Counted from the stretch's first letter, positions 51,036 through 60,652 are shown. The stretch: 64,000 bases of DNA from an uncultured Prevotellaceae bacterium (GCA_946540735.1 CAMNIN010000008.1:30063-94062); one strand, 5' to 3'. Made by a program: numbers and translations. Notes: a model not told the origin generated them from the letters alone.

Positions 51036-51281
51036 ATGGATAAGAGAAATCTGGCGTTTGGTCGTGCTAATTTCATTTTGCTGTCGATCGGTATGTTTGT
51101 GGTCGTGTTGGGTTTTATCCTCATGAGCGGCCCCGGCTCCGACGAGACGGCTTTCAATCCCGATATTTTCAGTGCAATGAGGATCAAGGTGGCCCCCGTG
51201 GTCTGTTTCATCGGTTTTGTGTCGATGATCTACGCCATCATCTATCGTGCTAAGGACAAGGAGGGAGAGAACGAGAAATGA
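51036..51281 (+). CDS. DUF3098 small membrane protein
   Basis: An 81-residue protein with two membrane helices (FILLSIGMFVVVLGFILMSG and IKVAPVVCFIGFVSMIYAII) separated by DETAFNPDIFSAMR. This is the DUF3098 family, nearly always next to ftsX and uppP in Bacteroidota. Function unknown. Its stop overlaps the uppP start by 4 bp. Confidence 0.88.
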   Translation: MDKRNLAFGRANFILLSIGMFVVVLGFILMSGPGSDETAFNPDIFSAMRIKVAPVVCFIGFVSMIYAIIYRAKDKEGENEK

Positions 51282-52135
51282 CCTGGCTGGAAACAATTAT
51301 CATCTCCGTGGTGGAGGGTCTGACGGAGTTTCTCCCGGTCTCTTCCACGGGTCACATGATCATCACTCAGAATTTACTGGGCATCCCTCAGGGCGACCCT
51401 TTTGTCCATGCCTTCACTTTCATCATCCAGTTTGGTGCCATCCTCTCGGTTGTGTGCCTCTATTGGAAGCGGTTTTTCCAGCTTAATCACGCACCGGCAC
51501 CTGCCGGGAGCAATGCTTTCCAGAAGTTCATTCATCGGTTCCGGTTCTACTGGCTCCTGTTCATCGGTGTGCTGCCGGCCGTGATAATCGGTCTTCTGGC
51601 CAAGAAATCGGGCTTGCTCGACTGGTTGCTCGACAGTGTGGAGGTGGTGGCAGCCATGCTTGTGCTTGGTGGCATTTTCATGCTTTACTGCGACAAGTGG
51701 TTCAACAAAGGCGATGACCGCACGGAGATTGATGAGCCGAAGGCATTCAAGATCGGTCTCTACCAGTGCATTTCGGTCATCCCCGGTGTTTCGCGCTCTA
51801 TGGCCACCATCGTGGGTGGTATGACCCAGCATCTCTCCCGCAAGAAAGCCGCTGAGTTCTCTTTCTTCCTGGCAGTACCCACGATGGCGGGTGCCACCCT
51901 GCTCGATTTGCTCGACCTGTTTAAAGAGGAGACCTCATGGGCCACCTCCCACAATATAGCCATGCTCATCTTGGGATGTGTGGTGGCTTTTATCGTGGCC
52001 TTGCTGGCCATGAAGTGGTTTGTGGCCTTCCTCACCAAATATGGTTTCAAGGCATTTGGCGTTTATCGGATCATCGTGGGCGGCATCATCATCGTCTTGC
52101 TGCTCACAGGTCATTCTCTCGCAATGGTGGATTGA
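51278..52135 (+). CDS. uppP: Undecaprenyl-diphosphatase
   Basis: A 285-residue polytopic membrane enzyme (BacA family) that recycles undecaprenyl diphosphate to the monophosphate carrier for peptidoglycan and polysaccharide synthesis. Signature motifs: VEGLTEFLPVSSTGHMIITQ near the N-terminus and SVIPGVSRSMATIVGGMTQH in the second half. Its TGA overlaps the truB ATG (TGATG). The length is normal. Confidence 0.96.
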   Translation: MTWLETIIISVVEGLTEFLPVSSTGHMIITQNLLGIPQGDPFVHAFTFIIQFGAILSVVCLYWKRFFQLNHAPAPAGSNAFQKFIHRFRFYWLLFIGVLPAVIIGLLAKKSGLLDWLLDSVEVVAAMLVLGGIFMLYCDKWFNKGDDRTEIDEPKAFKIGLYQCISVIPGVSRSMATIVGGMTQHLSRKKAAEFSFFLAVPTMAGATLLDLLDLFKEETSWATSHNIAMLILGCVVAFIVALLAMKWFVAFLTKYGFKAFGVYRIIVGGIIIVLLLTGHSLAMVD

Positions 52136-52851
52136 TGGAACAGGGGCTCAAATTGGATCTATTCAAAGAAGGGGTGGTTATCCCCATCGACAAACCCTAT
52201 CGGATGTCGAGTTTCGGTGCCCTGGCTCACGTCAGATACCTGATCTCACGCCGGCTCGGTGTGAAGCGGGTGAAGATAGGGCATGCAGGCACGCTCGACC
52301 CGTTGGCAACGGGTGTGTTGCTGCTTTGCACAGGCAAGGCTACCAAGAACATCGACCAGTTGCAGGCCTCGACGAAGGAGTATGTGGCCGGACTGCAGCT
52401 CGGGGCGACGACTGCCAGCTTCGACCGTGAGCACACCGTGAATTTCACCTATCCCACCAAACACATCGACCGTCAGCTGATCTTCGACACGCTCAAGCAG
52501 TTTGTAGGTGATATCATGCAGGTGCCGCCTGAGTTCTCGGCCTGTAAGGTGGATGGCAAGAGAGCATATCTCCTCATGCGAAAGGGTAAGGATGTGCAGC
52601 TGAAAGCCAAACCGCTCCATATCGACGAGATCCAACTGCTCGATTTCTGCCCTGAGCAGATGACGCTCTCCATCCGCGTGGTATGCGGGAAAGGCACTTA
52701 TATCAGGGCTTTGGCCCGTGATATCGGTGAGGCTCTTGGAAGTGGCGCCTTCCTTACCTCGCTGCGCCGCACCAGGGTGGGAGAGTATCGTGTCGAGGAT
52801 GCAGTCGCTTTTGATGATTTTCCCCGATGGCTCGATGAGTTCATGGGATGA
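52135..52851 (+). CDS. truB: tRNA pseudouridine(55) synthase
   Basis: A 238-residue enzyme started at ATG 52135 (MEQGLKLDLFKEGVVIPIDK); the track extends 66 codons into uppP, which is not credible. It makes pseudouridine 55 in the T-loop of tRNA. The catalytic motif GHAGTLDPLATGVLL and the second motif IRVVCGKGTYIRALARDIGE are present. Translation is coupled to uppP by a one-base overlap. Confidence 0.96.
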   Translation: MEQGLKLDLFKEGVVIPIDKPYRMSSFGALAHVRYLISRRLGVKRVKIGHAGTLDPLATGVLLLCTGKATKNIDQLQASTKEYVAGLQLGATTASFDREHTVNFTYPTKHIDRQLIFDTLKQFVGDIMQVPPEFSACKVDGKRAYLLMRKGKDVQLKAKPLHIDEIQLLDFCPEQMTLSIRVVCGKGTYIRALARDIGEALGSGAFLTSLRRTRVGEYRVEDAVAFDDFPRWLDEFMG

Positions 52852-52885
52852 TATAAAGAGGTTTTATAATAAGGAGTCAATATAG

Positions 52886-54070
52886 ATGAAACTATCTCAA
52901 TTCAAATTCAAACTCCCCGAGGAGCAAATCGCATTGTATCCGTCGTACAACCGCGACGATTGCCGGATGATGGTCGTTCACAGGAAGTCCAACCGCATCG
53001 ATATGTACAGGACGGATGAGAATGGTGAACCGCTCAAAAATGAGGACGGGACACCGCAGTTCATCGAGTTCCGGCATCTGATAGAGTATTTCGACGAGGG
53101 TGATGTCTTTGTGTTCAACGACACAAAGGTGTTTCCTGCCCGTTTGTATGGCACCAAGGAGAAGACGGATGCCAAGATCGAGGTTTTTCTCTTGCGTGAG
53201 CTCAACGAGAATCTCCGCCTGTGGGATGTGCTTGTCGAACCGGCAAGGAAAATACGCATCGGCAACAAACTGTTTTTCGACGACAGCAGCACGATGGTGG
53301 CCGAGGTCATCGACAATACGACCAGCCGCGGGCGTACGCTGAGATTCCTCTACGACTGTCCTCACGACAAATTCAAGAAAGAGCTTTTCGCCCTTGGGTC
53401 GGCTCCACTGCCCCGGTATATCATCGACCATGAGTCGGAACAAGAAGTGCCCGACGAGAAGAATCCCGGAGCCACCAAGATGGTACGTGTCAAGGACCGT
53501 CCTGTGAGACCAGAGGATATGGAGGATTTCCAGTGTATCTATGCCAAGAACGAGGGGGCTGTCACGGCACCCGCCTCAGGACTCCATTTCAGTCGTGAGC
53601 TGATGAAGAGGATGGAGATCAAGGGCATCGATTTCGCCTTCATCACCCTCCATTGCGCCCTGGGTTGCTTCCACAATATCGAGGTGGAGGACCTGACCAA
53701 GCATAAGATGGACTCCGAGCAGATGTTTGTCGAGAAGGAAGCTTGCGATACGGTGAACAAAGCCAAGGTCATGGGCAAGCATATCTGTGCAGTGGGCACC
53801 AGTGTCATCAAGGCCACTGAGACCGCCGTGGGCACCGACGGACAACTTAAGGAGTATGAAGGTTGGACCAACAAGTTCATCTTCCCACCTTATGAGTTTG
53901 GCCTGGCCGACTCCATGGTCTGCAATTTCTATCACCCCTTGTCTACTTTGCTCATGTCGGCATGCGCCTTTGGCGGTTACGACTTGGTGATGCAAGCCTA
54001 CCAGATGGCACTCGACAATGGATACCGTTTCGGATGTTTCGGTGATGCCATGCTGATTCTCGATGACTGA
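52886..54070 (+). CDS. queA: S-adenosylmethionine:tRNA ribosyltransferase-isomerase
   Basis: A 394-residue enzyme in queuosine synthesis that transfers the ribosyl part of S-adenosylmethionine to 7-aminomethyl-7-deazaguanine in tRNA. Motifs include FKFKLPEEQIALYPSYNRDD, DVFVFNDTKVFPARLYG, APASGLHFSRELMKRM and HCALGCFHNIEVEDL. It is longer than the E. coli protein because of a Bacteroidales insertion in the N-terminal part (NRIDMYRTDENGEPLKNEDG). It overlaps folK by 8 bp. Confidence 0.96.
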   Translation: MKLSQFKFKLPEEQIALYPSYNRDDCRMMVVHRKSNRIDMYRTDENGEPLKNEDGTPQFIEFRHLIEYFDEGDVFVFNDTKVFPARLYGTKEKTDAKIEVFLLRELNENLRLWDVLVEPARKIRIGNKLFFDDSSTMVAEVIDNTTSRGRTLRFLYDCPHDKFKKELFALGSAPLPRYIIDHESEQEVPDEKNPGATKMVRVKDRPVRPEDMEDFQCIYAKNEGAVTAPASGLHFSRELMKRMEIKGIDFAFITLHCALGCFHNIEVEDLTKHKMDSEQMFVEKEACDTVNKAKVMGKHICAVGTSVIKATETAVGTDGQLKEYEGWTNKFIFPPYEFGLADSMVCNFYHPLSTLLMSACAFGGYDLVMQAYQMALDNGYRFGCFGDAMLILDD

Positions 54071-54479
54071 TTCACACCTTGTGTATCTGGCTCTCGGATC
54101 CAATCTGGGCGACAGCGCAGGACATATCCGTGAGGCCATACGTAAAATCAATGAGCTGATTGGCGACGTCGTGCGCCAGTCAGCTCTTCTGGTGTCTGAT
54201 CCCTGGGGATTTGAGTCAGAGCACCGCTTCGTCAATGCGGTGGTGGCGTGCCGCACCACCTTGTCGCCGATGCGGTTGCTGCATGCCACCCAAGGGATAG
54301 AAAAAGAGATGGGCCGCACGGAGAAGACCGTCGGCCGGCAGTATCACGACCGCATCATCGATATCGACATCCTCCTCTATGATGATCTCCATATCGATTA
54401 TCCCGGTCTCAAGATTCCCCATCCGCTGATGCAGCAGCGCGACTTTGTCATGATCCCCCTCCGTGAGGTAATGGAGTGA
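54063..54479 (+). CDS. folK: 2-amino-4-hydroxy-6-hydroxymethyldihydropteridine diphosphokinase
   Basis: A 138-residue folate enzyme, slightly short for the family but complete. LALGSNLGD at the start, WGFESEHRFVNAVVACRT, then RTEKTVGRQYHDRIIDIDIL with the metal-binding Asp pair, and IPHPLMQQRDFVMIPL. It transfers pyrophosphate from ATP to the pterin. It overlaps queA and ends the cluster. Confidence 0.95.
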   Translation: MTDSHLVYLALGSNLGDSAGHIREAIRKINELIGDVVRQSALLVSDPWGFESEHRFVNAVVACRTTLSPMRLLHATQGIEKEMGRTEKTVGRQYHDRIIDIDILLYDDLHIDYPGLKIPHPLMQQRDFVMIPLREVME

Positions 54480-54501
54480 CGTGAATTTGTGCAACAAAAA
54501 A

Positions 54502-54531
54502 CTCCACACGGCACATCGTGCCAGTGTGGAG
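54502..54531. terminator. Hairpin terminator between folK and rpsO
   Basis: CTCCACACGGCAC and GTGCCAGTGTGGAG pair around ATC with one bulged A. It serves both converging genes; a run of A precedes it, giving the T run for the complement strand. Confidence 0.85.
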
Positions 54532-54556
54532 CCAAGATCTTTTGCTCTGCAGGTGA

Positions 54557-54826
54557 TTATCTGCGCAGGCCCAGTGCCTTCACGATGGCACGGTAGCGCT
54601 CGATGTCGCGGTCGTACAGATAATTGAGCAGGGCACGGCGTTTTCCTACCAACTGGGTCAGTGACCGTGCGGTAGTATAATCTTTACGGTTCTTCTTCAA
54701 ATGTTCCGTCAAATGGGATATACGGTATGAGAACAATGCTATCTGGCTCTCAGCGGAACCAGTATCAGAGTTAGACTTTCCGTATTTTCCAAAGATCTCT
54801 GCTTTTTTTGCCTTGTCTAAATACAT
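54557..54826 (-). CDS. rpsO: 30S ribosomal protein S15
   Basis: An 89-residue protein started at ATG 54826 ([20 protein letters not shown]); the track adds 13 residues that S15 proteins lack. The family signature [20 protein letters not shown] and [33 protein letters not shown] are complete. S15 binds 16S rRNA helices 20-22 early in assembly. Confidence 0.97.
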   Translation of the reverse strand: MYLDKAKKAEIFGKYGKSNSDTGSAESQIALFSYRISHLTEHLKKNRKDYTTARSLTQLVGKRRALLNYLYDRDIERYRAIVKALGLRR

Positions 54827-54878
54827 CTTGTTTGGGTTAAATTGAAATAAAAAATCATGTTGCATCGAAATGCGGGTG

Positions 54879-54908
54879 CAAAATTACTAATTTTCTGGGA
54901 TATGGCAA
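54879..54908 (-). promoter_or_regulatory. Promoter of rpsO
   Basis: On the complement, TTG (54908-54906) and TAATTTTG (54886-54879) are 19 bp apart, 53 bp before the S15 start. This supports the shorter start. Confidence 0.65.
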
Positions 54909-54991
54909 ATTTTTTTTGCCTTTTTTGCCGTAACTTTTTCAAGGTCAATGAAAATCTCCGCCATTTCTTTCGTCACGTCTATTATTATTCG

Positions 54992-54999
54992 TACCTTTG
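54992..54999 (+). promoter_or_regulatory. Promoter -7 element of typA
   Basis: TACCTTTG, 74 bp before the typA start. The upstream region has no clear TTG at the usual distance. Confidence 0.5.
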
Positions 55000-55073
55000 C
55001 AGCTGAAAATAAGCAGGACGCCTTGATCAGCCTGCTTTGAGGTAATGAAGTATTTTTTTAAGGTAAAATAGCA

Positions 55074-56876
55074 ATGCAAGACATTAGGAATATCGCCATC
55101 ATCGCCCATGTCGACCATGGAAAGACCACACTTGTCGACAAGATGATGCTTGCGGGCAATCTTTTCCGTGAGGGAAAAGAAATCGGCAATCAAGTGCTCG
55201 ACAGCAACGACCTGGAGAGAGAGCGTGGCATCACCATTCTCTCCAAAAACGTTTCCATCAACTACAAAGGCACCAAAATCAATATCATCGACACTCCGGG
55301 ACACTCTGACTTCGGAGGAGAGGTGGAACGCGTGCTCAATATGGCCGACGGTTGTCTGCTGCTCGTCGATGCTTTCGAGGGACCGATGCCCCAGACCCGT
55401 TTCGTCTTGCAGAAAGCCCTTGAGATTGGCCTTAAACCCATTGTGGTGGTCAATAAAGTAGACAAGCCCAACTGCCGCCCTGAAGAGGTGTATGAGATGG
55501 TGTTCGACCTTATGTTTGCCCTTAACGCCACAGAGGACCAGCTCGACTTCCCCGTGGTGTATGGAAGTGCCAAAAACGGTTGGATGGGTGAGGACTACAA
55601 CACCCCGACGGGAGACATCACCTATCTGCTCGACAAGATCATCGAGGTCATACCGGCTCCAGAGGTCATTGAGGGCACTCCGCAGATGCTGATCACCTCG
55701 CTGGATTACTCCAACTACACAGGCCGCATAGCCGTGGGTCGTGTGCACCGTGGCACCCTCACCGAGGGCATGAACATCACTGTGGCTCACCGGGACGGCT
55801 CTTTGGAGAAGACCAAGATCAAGGAGCTCCACACCTTTGAGGGGATGGGCCATGTGCGCACCCATGAGGTAGGCAGTGGAGATATCTGTGCCATCATCGG
55901 ACTGGAGCATTTCGAGATCGGCGACACCATCTGTGATTTTGAGAATCCCGAGCCATTGCCCCCGATCACCATCGACGAACCGACGATGAGCATGCTTTTC
56001 ACCATCAACGACTCGCCTTTCTTCGGTAAGGAGGGAAAATGGTGCACTTCAAGGCATATCAATGAGAGGCTCCAGAAGGAGCTGGAGAAAAACCTCGCGC
56101 TCAAGGTCGAGGAGTTGGAAGGATACACCGACCGCTGGATTGTGAGCGGGCGCGGTGTGCTTCATCTCTCCGTGCTCATCGAGACCATGCGCCGCGAGGG
56201 GTATGAGTTGCAGGTAGGCCAGCCGCAGGTCATCTACAAGGAGATTAATGGCGTGAAGTGTGAGCCGATAGAGGAGTTGACCATCAACGTGCCCGAGGAG
56301 TTTGCCAGCAAGATGATCGATATGGTGACCCGTCGTAAAGGCGAGGTGACATCCATGGAGACGCAGGGTGACCGCACCAACATCGAGTTCGACATCCCCT
56401 CACGCGGCATTATCGGTCTGCGTACCAATGTGCTCACGGCCAGTCAGGGAGAGGCCATCATGGCTCACCGTTACAAGGAGTACCAACCCTTCAAAGGTGA
56501 AATCTCGCGTCGCGTCAACGGATCAATGATAGCCATGGAGACGGGCACGGCCTTTGCTTATTCCATCGACAAGTTGCAGGACCGCGGCAAGTTCTTCATC
56601 GACCCGGGTGAGGAGGTTTATGCCGGTCAGGTGGTGGGAGAGCATGTGCACGACAACGACCTTGTGATCAATGTCACCAAAGCCAAGCAGCTCACCAATG
56701 TCAGGGCCAGCGGCAGTGACGAGAAAGCCAGGATCATCCCCAAAGTGGTCATGAGCCTTGAGGAATGCCTGGAGTATATCAAAGGCGACGAACTGGTGGA
56801 GGTCACTCCCAAGAGCATGCGCATGCGCAAGACGATTCTCGACCACAACGACCGTAAGCGCAGCCAGAAGGAGTAG
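55074..56876 (+). CDS. typA: Translational GTPase TypA/BipA
   Basis: A 600-residue ribosome-associated GTPase of normal length, involved in 50S assembly and stress adaptation. G1 [15 protein letters not shown]2 region [12 protein letters not shown]3 [12 protein letters not shown]4 NKVDKP. EF-Tu domain 2, EF-G III/V-like domains ([20 protein letters not shown]) and the TypA-specific C-terminal domain ([38 protein letters not shown]) follow. It is monocistronic. Confidence 0.97.
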   Translation: MQDIRNIAIIAHVDHGKTTLVDKMMLAGNLFREGKEIGNQVLDSNDLERERGITILSKNVSINYKGTKINIIDTPGHSDFGGEVERVLNMADGCLLLVDAFEGPMPQTRFVLQKALEIGLKPIVVVNKVDKPNCRPEEVYEMVFDLMFALNATEDQLDFPVVYGSAKNGWMGEDYNTPTGDITYLLDKIIEVIPAPEVIEGTPQMLITSLDYSNYTGRIAVGRVHRGTLTEGMNITVAHRDGSLEKTKIKELHTFEGMGHVRTHEVGSGDICAIIGLEHFEIGDTICDFENPEPLPPITIDEPTMSMLFTINDSPFFGKEGKWCTSRHINERLQKELEKNLALKVEELEGYTDRWIVSGRGVLHLSVLIETMRREGYELQVGQPQVIYKEINGVKCEPIEELTINVPEEFASKMIDMVTRRKGEVTSMETQGDRTNIEFDIPSRGIIGLRTNVLTASQGEAIMAHRYKEYQPFKGEISRRVNGSMIAMETGTAFAYSIDKLQDRGKFFIDPGEEVYAGQVVGEHVHDNDLVINVTKAKQLTNVRASGSDEKARIIPKVVMSLEECLEYIKGDELVEVTPKSMRMRKTILDHNDRKRSQKE

Positions 56877-56911
56877 GGGCGGGATAAGCCCCGCTGAGGT
56901 TAAGCAGTGGA

Positions 56912-58249
56912 ATGGATGAAGAAAAAGCCTATAGAGTGGTATCTATGTCTGAAAAAGATAACGTGTTCCCTCAAAAGTGTTGTTGGCTTTTCATCATGAT
57001 TCTGATGTCATTGGCTGCTTGTGAAAGGCATCTAGGGCGTGACAAATTTTTTGTCATGGCAGATTCATTGATGGATTCACGTCCCGATTCAGCCCTTCTT
57101 CTTCTTGAGGCTATGGGTGTCGATTCCTCCTCATTCGACAAGAAAGAATCTATGCGTTGGTCATTGCTGAAAGCGAAGGCGCAGAACAAGGCATTCGCTC
57201 CAATGCCTTCCGATAGTGTGTTCCTTGATGTGGTGAGATATTATGATCGCTGCGGATACAACAATGACCGTGTCCTCGCACACTATTTGTTCGGATGCAT
57301 CGCGCGTGACCGCAACGATGCTCCACAAGCTTTGGAGCGCTATATGGAAGCCGCAGCCATTGCCGATACCACGGAGGCGGATTGTGATTATGCTACACTA
57401 CTTGGAATATATGGTCAGATGGCAGACATATACTATCGCCAAAACCTTCCCAAAGAAGAAATTTGGGCATTGTCCATGGCAGGTGAATATTCTCTTAAGG
57501 CAGGTAATGTGCGCAACTACATCAAATGTATCGAACTGTTGGTAAGACCTTATTACGAGCTGGATGATACAGCAGGTATCTTCGAAGCGACATTTCACGC
57601 ACATGACCTTTATTTGAAAAACGGTTTCATTTGAGAGGCCTCTTCTGTTTATCCTACTGCTATTTTCATTTATCTCAAGCAAGGCAGGTACGAAGAAGCC
57701 CGGGTGCTAATGAATGATTTCGAGCAGAACTCAGGTCTTTTCAGGGATGGAGAAATAGCCACAAGGCAAAGAAAATACGAGTATTTTCGTGGAATGTATT
57801 ATGAAGGAGTCCAAAAACTGGACTCGGCAGAGTACCACTACAGGAAAGTGCTCAGATACGGATATTCTTTCGAGGGTTACAAAGGTCTTCTCTCCGTCTA
57901 CAGCACGAGAGGATTAGTTGACTCCGTGCGGAAATACGCACCGCTGTATTTGCAAAGCGTTGATGAGGCCAATGCCAAGTTACGGACAGATGCCGTGTTG
58001 AATATATGTTCTCTCTATCTTCCTGATTTCTATCTGGAGATACGGGATGCTTATGGGTTATCACCATTGGAACTGCAGACGACACTTTTGTTGTGCCTTG
58101 GCATTTCCAATGCAGATATGCTATACATTCTCGGCAAGAGCAGTCAGCATATCACCAACACCAAGAAAAGTGCTAATCAAAAAATCTTCAACGACGGAAA
58201 GGCAAGTTCTTTGCGCCGGAATTTGATGCAAAAACTCGGCTGCTTTTAA
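56912..58249 (+). pseudogene. TPR/HTH regulator interrupted by one in-frame TGA
   Basis: The track gives two ORFs (240 and 181 residues), but both are in the same frame. Between them only the TGA at 57632-57634 interrupts; reading on gives EASSVYPTAIFIYLKQGRYE, which is a TPR repeat joining both parts. The full reading is 446 codons. The N-terminus is a lipoprotein-like signal (LFIMILMSLAACERH), then TPR repeats (FFVMADSLMDSRPDSALLLL, AHYLFGCIARDRNDAPQALE), and a C-terminal HTH (LQTTLLLCLGISNADMLYIL, NTKKSANQKIF). Relatives in Bacteroidales usually have a membrane helix and coiled coil before the HTH; neither is seen, so a further deletion is possible. It is most simply a decayed regulator. 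Confidence 0.75.
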
Positions 58250-58493
58250 ATAGACAACGATTCTCATCGGTTGTTGACATATAGATCATCATACTATAGA
58301 ATAATATCTTCAAATATCTAAACAAGGTGTGAAGGTCTTCTTTTTCATCATTTGTGTAATTATTGTGTAATAATAATACAAGAGACTGTAAAACAGGAAG
58401 ATATGGTCAGGTAAACAGCCATTTTGGGTGGAATTTATTCTTGTTTGACTTAAAAAAAACAGAAAAACCGTCCAAGATTCCTACAATAGTCAC

Positions 58494-58523
58494 TATCTTT
58501 GTCGGCAATTATTCGTATCTTTG
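58494..58523 (+). promoter_or_regulatory. Two successive TATCTTTG promoter elements
   Basis: TATCTTTGTCG at 58494 and again at 58516 are 22 bp apart. Either could be the -7 element for the secreted-protein gene at 58753. The 500-bp gap before that gene otherwise holds the hairpin and direct repeat described next. Confidence 0.5.
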
Positions 58524-58527
58524 TCGC

Positions 58528-58617
58528 ACCCAAGAAAGGACGACGGTGAAACTTTACGCTGTTGTCAAAGAAATGGCCGGGGCATCGAGCCCCGCCCATT
58601 TCTACCCAAGAAAGGAC
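58528..58617. repeat. 14-bp direct repeat flanking a hairpin
   Basis: ACCCAAGAAAGGAC occurs at 58528-58541 and 58604-58617. Between them AGAAATGGCCGGGGC (58569-58583) and GCCCCGCCCATTTCT (58589-58603) form a 15-bp stem with one C-C mismatch around ATCGA. It may be a leader structure or a small inserted element. Confidence 0.6.
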
Positions 58618-58752
58618 TCTGGCTCACATTGTCTGTTGTCTGCCTGGCGGGTCTGAAGGGTTGCGGCTATTGCCTTAGCAACATAGGGTCACTGGTCTGA
58701 GATTGGGGAGTACTATACTACATTTACATATGGTTTTATTCTGACAAACAAA

Positions 58753-59529
58753 ATGAAACGTTTATTTATCGCTCTAATAATGCCATTTGTGGCATTCCTT
58801 GCAAATGCACAGTCTTGTCCTGACGACGACCACCCGCATTTGATCGACCTTGGACTGCCTTCTGGAACGAAATGGTCATGCTGTAATATCGGAGCTGCCA
58901 AGCCCGAGGAATTTGGTGACTACTATGCGTGGGGTGAGACCAACGATAAGATGATTTATGATTGGAGCACCTACATGTATTGTGACGGCAGCGAAGACAC
59001 CTGCCATGATCTCGGCAGCGATATAGCCGGTACTGATTACGATGTCGCCCACGTGAAATGGGGTGGCAGTTGGGTGATGCCGTCTATCGACCAAATCCTG
59101 GAACTGCTCACCGACTGTTCATACATCAACACATCAGTGAATGGTGTCAATGGTGGAATGATTACTGGTCCTAGTGGCGGAACTATATTCTTTCCTTTTG
59201 CGGGACAGCGTCATTCAGATGTTTACAGCATCGGTGACTTCTGCCAATACTGGGCGTCCACGCTACTGCCGTATAATTCTCGTTACGCATACGTCCTGTT
59301 TTTATCGAACAATTACATTTTAGGCCAAGACGATCGTTGTTGCGGTCATACAGTCCGCCCCGTTATGAGTGATCCCAGCAACATCAATCTCCCAGAATCA
59401 TCTTCAGGCAAATTCAACCATGCTGTCTACAATATTTATGGCATAAAGGTGGCTGACGCCGCCGATAACATACCCTCCCTGCATCCCGGTATCTACATCA
59501 TCAATGGCAAAAAGATGGTCTTAGAATAA
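58753..59529 (+). CDS. Secreted Fib_succ_major/DUF1566-like protein with type-IX-like tail
   Basis: A 258-residue protein with signal peptide MKRLFIALIMPFVAFLANAQ. It carries the motif HLIDLGLPSGTKWSCCNIGA followed by PEEFGDYYAWGETNDK and GSWVMPSIDQILELLTDC, ending DDRCCGHTVRPVM, which is the Fibrobacter major paralogous / DUF1566 C-type-lectin-like domain found in many Prevotella surface proteins. The C-terminus YNIYGIKVADAADNIPSLHP then GIYIINGKKMVLE resembles type A sorting signals of the type IX system. Ligand unknown. It has its own leader with two promoter elements. Confidence 0.82.
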   Translation: MKRLFIALIMPFVAFLANAQSCPDDDHPHLIDLGLPSGTKWSCCNIGAAKPEEFGDYYAWGETNDKMIYDWSTYMYCDGSEDTCHDLGSDIAGTDYDVAHVKWGGSWVMPSIDQILELLTDCSYINTSVNGVNGGMITGPSGGTIFFPFAGQRHSDVYSIGDFCQYWASTLLPYNSRYAYVLFLSNNYILGQDDRCCGHTVRPVMSDPSNINLPESSSGKFNHAVYNIYGIKVADAADNIPSLHPGIYIINGKKMVLE

Positions 59530-59766
59530 ATGGGTTGGTCGACTCTCTCCGTGGCGACCGCCTGGCCCGACGGCGGTACGGCCTGCACTTTGACGGCCTA
59601 CGAAGCCCTGGGAAGGGCTGTCCGCCAGTACGTCCCTGTACCCGGCTTCGGGCTTGCTAAATAACTGAAATATTCAGGCTAAAGCCATTTCCATTTTGGC
59701 TTTCAGAGAATAGTTATATAGAAGAATAGGGAATTTAAATAATATTTGTTGAGATAATCTTCAATT
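59530..59766. other. Intergenic stretch without recognised gene
   Basis: The first 110 bp are GC-rich with several GGCC-type inverted stretches (GACCGCCTGGCCCGACGGCGG, GAAGCCCTGGGAAGGGCTGTC), the rest is AT-rich. No ORF, tRNA or known repeat was identified. Small hairpins could act as terminators for the gene ending at 59529. Confidence 0.4.
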
Positions 59767-59901
59767 ATGGCAAGAAAGAAAAGAAGGCACCTGAACTCTT
59801 GGCGGATATACTTCACCGACGGCAGAGTGACGAAGTACGTCTATAGTGCTGCTGGCGAGACACCCTCTGCCCGGGTGTCGCATGTCACAAGGATTCGATG
59901 A
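59767..59901 (+). CDS. Possible 44-residue basic ORF
   Basis: Starts MARKKRRHLNSWRIYFTDGR and ends HVTRIR, overlapping the end of the MTA/SAH nucleosidase gene on the other strand by 17 bp. The basic start and WRIYFTDGRVTKYVY strand pattern look protein-like, but there is no good ribosome binding site and no recognised family. It may be a fragment. Confidence 0.3.
   Translation: MARKKRRHLNSWRIYFTDGRVTKYVYSAAGETPSARVSHVTRIR
59859..59879 (-). terminator. Small hairpin after the nucleosidase gene
   Basis: GACACCC and GGGTGTC pair around TCTGCCC six bases beyond the nucleosidase stop codon. There is no T run, so termination is uncertain. Confidence 0.35.
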
Positions 59902-60568
59902 ATGTCCGTGTCACTTCAAAGGAGCCATTGGCCAGCCGGTTCCAGAAATCAAAATATTGGGAGGCCTTGTCATCGCTCAGTGGTACGTCGCTGATGACGC
60001 GGAAGGAGAGGAAGGGCACTCCGCGCAGATGGCAGACCTGGGCGATGGCGCAACTCTCCATGTCGACAGCTATGGCCTGCGGGAAATTCTTCAAAATGCC
60101 ACGCATCTTCTCCTGGCTGTCGACAAACCAGTCGCCGCTCACCATCAGTCCGCCATGCACAGGCGTTTCGCAAGAGAGATGGAGAGCCTTGTCGATGAGT
60201 TCGGCGGGAGCTGTATAAAAGGCGGGCATGCCGACCAATTGGCCGTATTCCACCTCACTGCCGCAATACACGTCGTGGTAGCGGTATTCCGTGCCCACCA
60301 CCACATCGGTGACATGAAGATGGGAGGCGGCACCGCCTGCACAGCCAGTAGAGATGATGATGCCGGGGTGGTAGTGGTCGATCATCTCCACAGCTCCAAC
60401 GGCAGCGTTCACTTTGCCGATGCCGCATTTCTGCATCACGATGGTCTTGTCGCTTATCTTTCCGATGGTGAACGATTTTCCAGCATACTGCTCCGTCTTG
60501 GCCTCGGTGAGCAGACCGCATAATTGGACGAATTCCTTGTCCATGGCCACAATGATTCCTATAGTCAT
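59885..60568 (-). CDS. 5'-methylthioadenosine/S-adenosylhomocysteine nucleosidase
   Basis: A 227-residue enzyme that removes adenine from methylthioadenosine and S-adenosylhomocysteine. MTIGIIVAMDKEFVQLCGLL at the start, CGIGKVNAAVGAVEMIDHY, STGCAGGAASHLHVTDVVVG, and the catalytic region IAVDMESCAIAQVCHLRGVP with FRVISDVPLSDD all match the MTAN family. It is divergent from ilvE. A TATTTTTG promoter element lies 26 bp upstream. Confidence 0.93.
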   Translation of the reverse strand: MTIGIIVAMDKEFVQLCGLLTEAKTEQYAGKSFTIGKISDKTIVMQKCGIGKVNAAVGAVEMIDHYHPGIIISTGCAGGAASHLHVTDVVVGTEYRYHDVYCGSEVEYGQLVGMPAFYTAPAELIDKALHLSCETPVHGGLMVSGDWFVDSQEKMRGILKNFPQAIAVDMESCAIAQVCHLRGVPFLSFRVISDVPLSDDKASQYFDFWNRLANGSFEVTRTFIESL

Positions 60569-60593
60569 GATTTCTATTGTTTGGGTTTGAATG

Positions 60594-60601
60594 CAAAAAT
60601 A
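60594..60601 (-). promoter_or_regulatory. Promoter -7 element of the nucleosidase gene
   Basis: TATTTTTG on the complement, 25 bp before the start codon. No matching -33 TTG at the usual spacing. Confidence 0.45.
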
Positions 60602-60644
60602 CGAATTATTTTCCTTAAACTTTCATTCTTTGCAAATAATTCCT

Positions 60645-60652
60645 TACCTTTG
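60645..60652 (+). promoter_or_regulatory. Promoter -7 element of ilvE-trmB
   Basis: TACCTTTG, 39 bp before the ilvE start. A TTG exists only 12 bp upstream, so the -33 element is unclear. Confidence 0.5.

Noticed and set aside
56912-58249. Frameshift between the two TPR ORFs
   Set aside because: The ORFs are in the same frame (their starts differ by a multiple of three), so the cause is a stop codon rather than a frameshift.
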